The notes below the pieces were generated by a model. It searched no databases and was not told the DNA's origin. It saw nothing but the letters and a program-made list of their open reading frames with translations. 64,000 nt of DNA from the NCBI RefSeq assembly GCF_001684965.1, contig NZ_MAYG01000001.1, forward strand, positions 2,666,001 through 2,730,000, given 5' to 3'. Source of the DNA: Chryseobacterium arthrosphaerae (GTDB taxonomy: Bacteria > Bacteroidota > Bacteroidia > Flavobacteriales > Weeksellaceae). A program made the translations under genes and the position numbers. The first letter of the stretch is position 1. Each line of letters opens with the position of its first letter. This document shows, one piece after another, positions 17,838 to 25,038 of the stretch.

Positions 17838-19109
17838 TTACTCTGTTCTTAATGCCTCAATCGGTTTAATCTTCACTGCTCTCTGCGCGGGAATCATTCC
17901 GATGATCAATCCTAAAACCACCATCACTGCCATTGCTGCAAATACATTCCCATAATTAACAGTCGGGTTATAGAATGGAAATGAATCCTGGCCCTGGGTA
18001 GCAATATTTAAGATCATAAGTACAAAAATCCCGGACATAAATCCCAAAAGCCCTGAAGAAAGGGTGATCACAACACTTTCAAGCAGAATCTGATTTCTTA
18101 CTTCCGCAGGTTTTGCTCCCAAAGCCCGTCTGATCCCGATCTCTTTTGTTCTTTCTTTTACGGTGATCAAAAGAATATTGGAGATTGCAATTACCCCTGC
18201 AAGGATTGTAAGGGTTCCCACGATGATGGTCAGCAGCTGCATCCCGGAAAGAAACCCTGTCAGCTTTTTAAATTCTTTCTGTACGTTGGCACTTCCGAAT
18301 GCATTGGTATCTTCAGGGGAAACCTTATTTTTAGTTTTTAAAATCTGTTTTATCTGATCTTCCACCACATTAAGGTCTGCAGTAGGCTTTCCGACAATAG
18401 CAAACAGATCAACCTGGTCTCCTGCATTATACATCTTGGTATAGGTGGAAAGGGGAATAAAGGCCGACTGGTCACTTTCAAAGCCTCCTCCTTTCTTGAC
18501 CCGGAAAACTCCGATCACATTAAAGAATAATCCTTTGATATTAACAGATTTTCCGATTGGGTTTTCATTTTTCTTGGCATCAAAAAAGTTCTTATAAATT
18601 TCTTCCCCGATCACGACCACATTTTTGTTACCTGCAACATCTGCATCATTGATGTAACGTCCGAAGATCAGTTTCTTTTCTGAAATTTTGTTTCCTACGG
18701 AATAGTCTCCCGTAAGGGCATAAGTAGCATTTTTCCCGTTTCTTGACATGGCTTCACCGGGACCTCCCGTAAAGCTTCCTCTTGAATTTTGCGGCGAGAT
18801 ATAATCAATATCCGGTATTTTCTTTTTCAGCACCTCCATATCGGACAGGTTCAGATGAACATCCCTGCCTTTAGGAAATCCTTCGTAAGGAATAGATGTT
18901 TTCTGCGCCCACAAAAAGATCGAATTGGTTGCAAAACCGGAAAACAGTTTATCAAAACCATTTTCCATTCCTTTTGCTGCTCCAAGAAGGCTTACATACA
19001 AAAACATCCCCCATCCTACGCCGATCATGGTAAGAAATGTACGGAGCTTATTATTCCTCAAAGAATAATAGATCTCCTGCCAAGTATCTTTTTTAAATAT
19101 GATGTTCAC
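17838..19109 (-). CDS. MacB-like ABC transporter permease (FtsX family), second of two
   Basis: This 423-aa protein has one TM helix near the N-terminus (TFLTMIGVGWGMFLYVSLLGAA region), a large periplasmic MacB_PCD domain, and three C-terminal TM helices (about 285-415) with the FtsX motif VKERTKEIGIRRALGAKP. It ends AVKIKPIEALRTE, typical of MacB permeases. The start codon is GTG at 19107-19109; no upstream ATG is in frame, and the GTG start aligns it with the paralogue upstream (DTWQEIYYSLR against DRWQEIFSSIR). With its neighbour it probably forms a heterodimeric MacB-type mechanotransmission pump or exporter. The substrate is unknown. Confidence 0.88.
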   Translation of the reverse strand: MNIIFKKDTWQEIYYSLRNNKLRTFLTMIGVGWGMFLYVSLLGAAKGMENGFDKLFSGFATNSIFLWAQKTSIPYEGFPKGRDVHLNLSDMEVLKKKIPDIDYISPQNSRGSFTGGPGEAMSRNGKNATYALTGDYSVGNKISEKKLIFGRYINDADVAGNKNVVVIGEEIYKNFFDAKKNENPIGKSVNIKGLFFNVIGVFRVKKGGGFESDQSAFIPLSTYTKMYNAGDQVDLFAIVGKPTADLNVVEDQIKQILKTKNKVSPEDTNAFGSANVQKEFKKLTGFLSGMQLLTIIVGTLTILAGVIAISNILLITVKERTKEIGIRRALGAKPAEVRNQILLESVVITLSSGLLGFMSGIFVLMILNIATQGQDSFPFYNPTVNYGNVFAAMAVMVVLGLIIGMIPAQRAVKIKPIEALRTE

Positions 19110-19205
19110 TTCTCTGTTATTATAAATTATTTAATCATAGCCCATCCGAACTGTGATGGTTTTTATTAGGCTAAATTTTCAAATTATTCTGCTTTCAGGT
19201 TACTG

Positions 19206-20435
19206 TTATTCTGTCCTCAAGGCTTCAATCGGTTTAATTCTCGAAGCTCTGTATGCCGGAACAAAACCTGCTACCAGTCCCGAAAAGACCAGTGCAATGA
19301 ATGCCATAAAAATAGTTCCCCATCCTACACTTGGGTTTTTAATGAAAAATTCTTCAAGACTATCGCCGAGCAGGTTGAGTGTAAGGACTCCTATTCCTAC
19401 GCCTACAAATCCGGAAATCACTGTAATCACAACGCTTTCCTGTACAATAAGAGCAACAATACCTCCCGGCTTAGCTCCAATTGCTTTCCGTACTCCAATT
19501 TCTCTGGTTCTCTCTTTTACAATATAAACCATGATATTACTGATCCCGATAATTCCGGCCAACAGGGTCCCAAGCCCGATAAATCCGACAATGGCTGTAA
19601 GAACCGCCATAAATGTAAAGGTATCGTTCATGTTTTTGGCATTATTCCAGACACGGACTCCATTTTCATCATCCGGAGAAACATTTTTTCTGGCTTTTAA
19701 TTTATCTTTCAGCTCATCCCCATATTTGATGGCCTGCTCAGGGGTAAGTTTTTCATTGTAAGCGATATAAGCTATATTAACAGTATCAGATCCTTTTTTC
19801 ATCTGTTGCAAAGTGGTAATAGGAACGGTGATATGTCTTTCATCCCTGTCACCTCCGTCATCAGAGAACACTCCCACTACTTTAAACATGGTTCCGTTGA
19901 TATCTAGCTCCTTTCCTATAGATCCTCCGTTTTTTATGAGGTCTCTCTGTACCATTCTTCCGATTACAGCAACATTCTGTTTTCTTTCCAGATCAAAAGA
20001 GTTGATATAACGGCCGTCAATTACTTTTCTGTTCTCAATAACCTGTTCCCCCGGCTCTGCACCATGCACCTGATAAAGGCCGCTTTCCTTTCCGTATTTC
20101 ACCATCAGGTTGGTGGCATATCTGGGGCTGGACGCTCCTACTTTTTCTTTATCTGTATTCACAAGGAAATCGTAGTCACTGTTAGTCATGGTCACATTTC
20201 TGTCAGACTGCAGTCCTTTATAGCCCAAAGTGGTTTTCCCGGTATAAATGGTGATCAGGTTTTTGGCATCTCCTGCAAACCCTTCTGAGAAAGCATTCTG
20301 CAGGCCTTTTCCGATTCCAAAAAGTACAATAAAAATAAACAGCCCCAGGGCCACTGTAAACCCTGAAAGTACCGTCCGAAGTACATTACTGCGGATAGAA
20401 CTGAATATTTCCTGCCAACGATCTAGGTCAAACAT
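19206..20435 (-). CDS. MacB-like ABC transporter permease (FtsX family), first of two
   Basis: This 409-aa paralogue of the following permease has the same plan: N-terminal TM (VLSGFTVALGLFIFIVLFGIG), periplasmic MacB_PCD domain with GRYINSFDLERKQNVAVIG, then three C-terminal TM helices with VKERTREIGVRKAIGAKP and the ending RIKPIEALRTE. The two permease copies point to a heteromeric transporter, as is usual for Bacteroidota versions of this system. It follows the ATPase gene by 77 nt, an AT-rich gap that contains the repeated motif TTTTCAAATT. Confidence 0.88.
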   Translation of the reverse strand: MFDLDRWQEIFSSIRSNVLRTVLSGFTVALGLFIFIVLFGIGKGLQNAFSEGFAGDAKNLITIYTGKTTLGYKGLQSDRNVTMTNSDYDFLVNTDKEKVGASSPRYATNLMVKYGKESGLYQVHGAEPGEQVIENRKVIDGRYINSFDLERKQNVAVIGRMVQRDLIKNGGSIGKELDINGTMFKVVGVFSDDGGDRDERHITVPITTLQQMKKGSDTVNIAYIAYNEKLTPEQAIKYGDELKDKLKARKNVSPDDENGVRVWNNAKNMNDTFTFMAVLTAIVGFIGLGTLLAGIIGISNIMVYIVKERTREIGVRKAIGAKPGGIVALIVQESVVITVISGFVGVGIGVLTLNLLGDSLEEFFIKNPSVGWGTIFMAFIALVFSGLVAGFVPAYRASRIKPIEALRTE

Positions 20436-20512
20436 TTTTATTAGTATTAAAAGATTGAAAAATTAAAATCATTTAATTTTCAAATTATCTCATTTTCAAA
20501 TTTTCAAATTGT

Positions 20513-21202
20513 TTAAAGTACAATCTGCTTTATAAACTCATCACTTTCAATGATCCCATCCTTCAGCACTACATTTCTTTTGGTCTGTGCGGCAACATCC
20601 GGTTCGTGGGTTACTACAATGATGGTTTTGCCTTCATTGTTGATATCCTGAAGAAGTTTCATAATGTCATGGGTGGTTTTCGAATCCAAGGCTCCGGTAG
20701 GTTCATCCGCCAGTACTACTTTTGGATTGGTAATCAGTGCTCTTGCAATGGCCACCCTCTGTTTCTGCCCTCCTGAAAGCTCGTTAGGCAAATGGTTTGC
20801 CCATTGTCCCAACCCTACTTTTTCAAGATATTCCAAAGCTTTCTGATTCCGTTCCTTTCTGGGTACATTCTGGTAATAAAGAGGTAACGCTACGTTTTCC
20901 AGTGCCGTTTTGTAACTGATAAGGTTAAAAGACTGAAAAATAAATCCTAAAAACTTACTTCTGTATTCAGCAGCTTTTATCTCTGATAAGTGCTCGATAG
21001 GAACTCCATCCAATTCATAGGTACCGGAATCTTTTTCGTCCAGAATACCAATAATATTAAGAAGGGTAGATTTTCCGGAACCGGAACTTCCCATAATAGA
21101 TACAAACTCGCCCTCTGAAATATTCAGATTAATTCCTTTGAGAACGTGAAGCTTGCTTTTTCCCGTATCGTATGACTTATGTAAATCCTGAATTACTAAC
21201 AT
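20513..21202 (-). CDS. ABC transporter ATP-binding protein (MacB/LolD type)
   Basis: This 229-aa ATPase has Walker A GSSGSGKST, Q-loop FQSFNLI, signature LSGGQKQRVAIARAL, Walker B VVLADEPTGALD and the switch histidine in VVTHEP. It is in the LolD/MacB subfamily, which powers FtsX-type permeases. It is the first gene of a four-gene operon (ATPase, permease, permease, adaptor) transcribed leftward from the 425-nt intergenic region shared with nrdB. Roles in macrolide, peptide or lipoprotein export are all possible for this family. Confidence 0.92.
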   Translation of the reverse strand: MLVIQDLHKSYDTGKSKLHVLKGINLNISEGEFVSIMGSSGSGKSTLLNIIGILDEKDSGTYELDGVPIEHLSEIKAAEYRSKFLGFIFQSFNLISYKTALENVALPLYYQNVPRKERNQKALEYLEKVGLGQWANHLPNELSGGQKQRVAIARALITNPKVVLADEPTGALDSKTTHDIMKLLQDINNEGKTIIVVTHEPDVAAQTKRNVVLKDGIIESDEFIKQIVL

Positions 21203-21627
21203 TAAGTGATGTATGTTTTATACCCAATAAGTAGGCGAGATTTTCAAATTGTTACAAGAAAGAAAATTTATTCAAATATTTTTTTGTTTAACTCATTAAA
21301 CCTTTATTTATAGTATTTTATGTTTAATTGTTTAACTGTAACTTCAGATTTGTATCCTTTTACCCTCAATATTCCCTTCCAGCCTATTATTCGAGCCTGT
21401 TTCATGTAAATGTGGAAAACTTTTCAGGCTAAAAGTCAGCCTATTAGTATTTACCTCTTTCAAAATCAGTTCTTTTTTTCGAACTTTGTATCTAGTTCTT
21501 TACAAGAAATACGAAACTGAAAAAGTGAATAACTTCTATTCACAACCCTCAGAAAAACAAAAGCTTAAGTATTTCCGGGACGTTATCCACAGAGATCTAA
21601 ATTATTTTAATTATAAAGATATTTAAT
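21203..21627. other. 425-nt divergent regulatory region between the ABC operon and nrdB
   Basis: No gene is seen here. The region contains a TTTTCAAATT motif (21241-21250), an inverted repeat GTTTAA-CTCA-TTAAAC (21286-21301), two copies of CAGCCTATTA (near 21380 and 21450), a TGTGGAAAA (21411-21419) that is one mismatch from an inverted DnaA box, and an exact DnaA box at 21583-21591. I see no pair of NrdR boxes and no perfect TAnnTTTG for nrdB; GAACTTTG near 21480 is one mismatch off. Confidence 0.5.
21583..21591 (+). promoter_or_regulatory. DnaA box (TTATCCACA) upstream of nrdB
   Basis: An exact match to the DnaA-box consensus TTATNCACA, 36 nt before the nrdB start. DnaA is known to regulate nrdAB in E. 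coli. A single 9-mer can arise by chance, so the role is inferred. Confidence 0.5.
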
Positions 21628-22602
21628 ATGGGAATTTTTGATAAAAGAGTAAGTTATAAGCCATTTGAATACCCGGAGGTTCTTCAATTTGTAGAGGCAA
21701 TCAACAAATCGTTCTGGGTACATTCGGAAGTGGACTTTACTGCAGATGTTCAGGATTTTCATTCGCAGTTGGAACCACATGAAAAGCACGCTGTGAAAAA
21801 TGCGCTGTTAGCCATTGCACAGATCGAGGTGTCTGTAAAGACATTCTGGGGAAATCTATACAATCACCTGCCGAAACCGGAATTCAATGGATTAGGATCT
21901 ACTTTTGCAGAATGCGAATTCCGTCATTCTGAAGCCTATTCCCGTTTATTGGAGGTATTGGGATATAATGATGAATTCCTTAACGTAATTGAAATTCCTG
22001 CCGTAAAAGGAAGAATCGAATTTCTTGGAAATGCTTTGAAACATGCTAATTCCGCAACGCCTAAAGAGTACGTTTCAGCATTGTTATTATTCAGTATTCT
22101 TGTAGAAAATGTTTCTCTTTTCTCTCAATTTGCCATCATCCTCTCTTTCACGAGATTCAAAGGATTCATGAAAAATGTTTCCAATATCATTGCATGGACT
22201 TCCGTAGATGAACAAATTCATGCCAATGCAGGAATCTACCTGATCAATAAAATCCGTGAAGAACAACCGGACCTGTTGACAGAAAGTGACATCGAAGATA
22301 TCTATACTCTTGTAGACGAATCCATCGCAAAAGAAGGCGATATCCTGAGCTGGATCTTTGAACTGGGTGAAATCGATAACGTATCTAAAGAAGACCTGTT
22401 AAACTTCATGAAATACCGTGTGGATGACAGCCTTAAGAAAATCAATATGAAAACAAGATACAACATCACTCCGGAACAATACAGACCAATGGTATGGTTC
22501 GAGGAAGAAGTTTTCGCCAATTCATTGGATGATTTCTTTGCAAAACGACCTGTGGATTATACAAAACACGATAAGAGTATTACAGCCAACGATTTGTTCT
22601 AA
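21628..22602 (+). CDS. nrdB: Ribonucleotide reductase small subunit, class Id-like NrdB
   Basis: This 324-aa ferritin-like protein houses the dimetal site of class I RNR. Likely metal ligands are E67, E97, H100, E160, E195 and H198 (ECEFRH and SVDEQIH motifs). Tyr104 lies four residues after H100, at the position of the E. coli radical tyrosine. The same residue number and short form are found in the Flavobacterium johnsoniae enzyme, described as a dimanganese class Id protein whose tyrosine is not the radical. There is no N-terminal ATP-cone. The C-terminal tail ending NDLF should dock NrdA. It is the first gene of nrdB - small gene - nrdA. The metal type is inferred from remembered homology. 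Confidence 0.93.
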   Translation: MGIFDKRVSYKPFEYPEVLQFVEAINKSFWVHSEVDFTADVQDFHSQLEPHEKHAVKNALLAIAQIEVSVKTFWGNLYNHLPKPEFNGLGSTFAECEFRHSEAYSRLLEVLGYNDEFLNVIEIPAVKGRIEFLGNALKHANSATPKEYVSALLLFSILVENVSLFSQFAIILSFTRFKGFMKNVSNIIAWTSVDEQIHANAGIYLINKIREEQPDLLTESDIEDIYTLVDESIAKEGDILSWIFELGEIDNVSKEDLLNFMKYRVDDSLKKINMKTRYNITPEQYRPMVWFEEEVFANSLDDFFAKRPVDYTKHDKSITANDLF

Positions 22603-22610
22603 TGCGGGGC

Positions 22611-22626
22611 GCGAGCGAAGCGAGCG
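22611..22626. repeat. GC-rich mirror repeat after nrdB
   Basis: GCGAGCGAAGCGAGCG reads the same in both directions on one strand (a perfect 16-nt mirror repeat) and stands out as GC-rich in an AT-rich gap just after the nrdB stop. It is followed by a tandem AGCTTATG duplication at about 22667-22682. It may be a fragment of a dispersed intergenic element. Confidence 0.5.
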
Positions 22627-22730
22627 TCAAAGCAGATAGTATCAGCGCAGTCATTCTGAAAATAAGCTTATGAGCTTATGAGAAACATATGACACTAAGT
22701 TTTTACATACAACAGGCACAAATATAAAAG

Positions 22731-23021
22731 ATGATTAATGTAATCGTAACCTATACGGTAAATCCCGGATTCGTTCCCAGCAATAAAGCGAATATTCAAA
22801 AATTCCTGGAGGATTTTAAAAAATTAGATCCCTCTACTTTTGAATACAAAGTTTTTGTAAAGGAAGATGGCGTTACTTTTGTACACTATTCAAACTATAG
22901 TAATGAAGAAGTTCAGCATGAAGTTTTGAATGTACCGTCTTTTAAAGAATTTCAGAAATTAAGGGACGAAAGCGGATTGAACGGTTCCCACAAAGTAGAA
23001 TTTTTACAATCAATATTATAA
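22731..23021 (+). CDS. Small protein between nrdB and nrdA, possible dimeric alpha/beta-barrel fold
   Basis: This 96-aa protein has no signal peptide or TM segment. The pattern of a first strand (INVIVTYTVNPGF), a helix (NKANIQKFLEDFKKL), a strand (FEYKVFVKEDGVTFVHYSNY) and a final helix/strand (SFKEFQKLRDESG, HKVEFLQSI) resembles ABM/EthD-type dimeric ferredoxin-like barrels, but I cannot name a family with certainty. It lies in the middle of the RNR operon on the same strand, which suggests co-expression; it could also be an unrelated passenger. Its function is unknown. Confidence 0.7.
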   Translation: MINVIVTYTVNPGFVPSNKANIQKFLEDFKKLDPSTFEYKVFVKEDGVTFVHYSNYSNEEVQHEVLNVPSFKEFQKLRDESGLNGSHKVEFLQSIL

Positions 23022-23029
23022 AAAAACAA

Positions 23030-23060
23030 AATTCCGGGGTGGTTATCTCATCCCGGAATT
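23030..23060. promoter_or_regulatory. 9-bp-stem hairpin in the nrdA leader
   Basis: Perfect arms AATTCCGGG and CCCGGAATT with a 13-nt loop sit between the small gene (stop 23021) and nrdA (start 23077). There is no U-run on the plus side, so it is not a classic terminator; on the minus side A/T-rich sequence follows, but no minus gene is present. An attenuation, processing or mRNA-stability element is possible. Confidence 0.45.
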
Positions 23061-23076
23061 CGAAAATATAACATCT

Positions 23077-24735
23077 ATGGAAGAGCAAAATTCAAATATA
23101 TGGTGGCTCAACGAAGAGTCTGAGCAGATGTTGAACAGAGGATATCTGTTGAAAGGTGAAACGGTAGACGGAGCTATCGACAGAATCACCACTGCTGCTG
23201 CAAAAAGGTTATACAAGCCGGAACTTCAGCCAGCTTTCAAAGAAATGATCACAAAAGGATGGATCAGTTTCTCTTCTCCCGTATGGGCTAATATGGGAAC
23301 AGAGAGAGGTCTTCCGATCTCTTGTTTCAACACCCACATTCCGGACAGCATTGAAGGAATTACCCATAAAATGGGTGAAGTGATCATGCAGACAAAAATC
23401 GGAGGTGGTACTTCAGGCTATTTCGGAGAGCTTAGAAACAGAGGAACAGCTGTAACGGATAACGGAAAATCTTCCGGAGCTGTTTCATTTATGAAGCTTT
23501 TTGATACCGCAATGGATGTTGTTTCACAGGGAGGTGTAAGAAGAGGGGCTTTTGCTGCTTACTTAGATATTGACCACGGAGATATTGAAGAATTTTTATC
23601 CATTAAAGATATCGGTAGCCCGATTCAGAACCTGTTCACCGGAGTATGTGTTCCGGATTACTGGATGCAGGATATGATTGACGGTGATATGGACAAGCGT
23701 AAAGTTTGGGCAAGAGTATTGGAAAGCCGCCAGCAGAAAGGACTTCCTTATATTTTCTTTACCGATAACGTCAACAGAAACAAACCTCAGGTATATAAAG
23801 ATTTAGGAATGACGGTAAACGCAAGTAACCTTTGTTCTGAAATCATGCTTCCATCCACAATGGAAGAATCATTCATCTGCTGTCTGTCTTCCATGAACCT
23901 TGAATTATATGATGAGTGGAAAGATACAGATGCGGTAAAATTGGCAGTATACTTCCTTGATGCCGTATTATCTGAATTCATTGATAAAACGGAAGGAAAC
24001 TACTACTTACAGGGAGCAAGAAACTTCGCAATGCGTCACAGAGCCCTTGGATTAGGAGTTTTAGGATACCATTCGTACCTGCAGAAAAACATGATCCCAT
24101 TTGAAAGCTTTGAAGCGACTCAGTTCAACGCAAGAGCATTCAGACATATTAAAGAGCAGGCTGAGCAGGCTTCAAGAGAACTGGCTAACATTTACGGAGA
24201 GCCGGAAGTACTGAAAGGGTACGGATTAAGAAATACCACTACAATGGCTATTGCTCCTACCACTTCCAGTTCTGCAATCCTGGGACAGACTTCTCCGGGA
24301 ATTGAACCTTTCTCTTCCAACTATTATAAAGCAGGTCTTGCAAAAGGAAACTTTATGCGTAAGAACAAATACCTGGCAAAACTATTGAAAGAAAAAGGAC
24401 TGGATAACGAAGAAACGTGGAGAACAATCATGCTGAACCATGGTTCTGTACAGCACCTGAACGAGCTTACTGCTGAAGAGAAAGCAGTATTCAAAACATT
24501 CAAGGAAATCTCTCCGATGGAGATCATTTCTCAGGCAGCACAAAGACAGCAATACATTGACCAGGCACAGTCTCTGAACCTTCAGATCCCATCTACAATG
24601 CCTGTAAAAGATGTAAACTACCTGTATATTGAAGCATGGAAAAAAGGGGTAAAAACACTTTACTACCAAAGAAGTTCTTCCGTTTCGAAAGAAATGATGG
24701 TGAACTTTGTATCATGCTCAAGCTGTGAAGCATAG
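23077..24735 (+). CDS. nrdA: Ribonucleotide reductase large subunit NrdA, short form without ATP-cone
   Basis: This 552-aa catalytic subunit reduces ribonucleoside diphosphates. Active-site elements: C83 (LPISCFNTH), N251/C253/E255 in NLCSEI, a second-helix cysteine C268/C269 (ICCLSSMNL), the radical-path tyrosine pair Y529-Y530 (LYYQRSS) and a C-terminal CSSC (547-550) for re-reduction by thioredoxin. E. coli NrdA is about 760 aa and begins with an ATP-cone; here the protein starts close to the barrel domain, so the usual overall-activity site is absent. The gene is downstream of nrdB, the reverse of the enterobacterial order, and is followed by a strong terminator. Confidence 0.95.
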   Translation: MEEQNSNIWWLNEESEQMLNRGYLLKGETVDGAIDRITTAAAKRLYKPELQPAFKEMITKGWISFSSPVWANMGTERGLPISCFNTHIPDSIEGITHKMGEVIMQTKIGGGTSGYFGELRNRGTAVTDNGKSSGAVSFMKLFDTAMDVVSQGGVRRGAFAAYLDIDHGDIEEFLSIKDIGSPIQNLFTGVCVPDYWMQDMIDGDMDKRKVWARVLESRQQKGLPYIFFTDNVNRNKPQVYKDLGMTVNASNLCSEIMLPSTMEESFICCLSSMNLELYDEWKDTDAVKLAVYFLDAVLSEFIDKTEGNYYLQGARNFAMRHRALGLGVLGYHSYLQKNMIPFESFEATQFNARAFRHIKEQAEQASRELANIYGEPEVLKGYGLRNTTTMAIAPTTSSSAILGQTSPGIEPFSSNYYKAGLAKGNFMRKNKYLAKLLKEKGLDNEETWRTIMLNHGSVQHLNELTAEEKAVFKTFKEISPMEIISQAAQRQQYIDQAQSLNLQIPSTMPVKDVNYLYIEAWKKGVKTLYYQRSSSVSKEMMVNFVSCSSCEA

Positions 24736-24766
24736 GATCAAGTAATAAACACACTATATTATTTAC

Positions 24767-24792
24767 AAAAGCACGCCGAAAGGGGTGCTTTT
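24767..24792 (+). terminator. Rho-independent terminator of nrdA
   Basis: The stem AAAAGCACGCC / GGGGTGCTTTT has a GAAA tetraloop and one internal mismatch, 31 nt after the nrdA stop. It ends in TTTTCTTG. Confidence 0.8.
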
Positions 24793-25038
24793 CTTGTTTC
24801 TGCTAAAGAAATAGGTTTAAGCTAAGCCAATGGAGTAATTTTATATTTAAAAACAGACTGAAGCCGTTCCTGTTGAATTCGTTTTCGGTGATACTTTTTA
24901 ATTTAATATAGGGATCAGTGGAAAACGATTTATACATTATTAAAATCTATTTATTTCAAAAAAAGATATTATATTTACACGATAAAATTGTACAGCAAGG
25001 GATTTGTAAACAATCTTATATAACCTAAAAACTCAAAT
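24793..25038. other. Leader region of the secreted LRR protein gene
   Basis: No gene is seen. TATATTTA at 24970-24977 is one mismatch from TAnnTTTG and would give a leader of about 55 nt. The rest is AT-rich sequence without obvious repeats. Confidence 0.3.

Noticed and set aside
21203..21627. Paired NrdR boxes before nrdB
   Set aside because: I looked for two 16-bp palindromes of the NrdR type and found none with acceptable matches.
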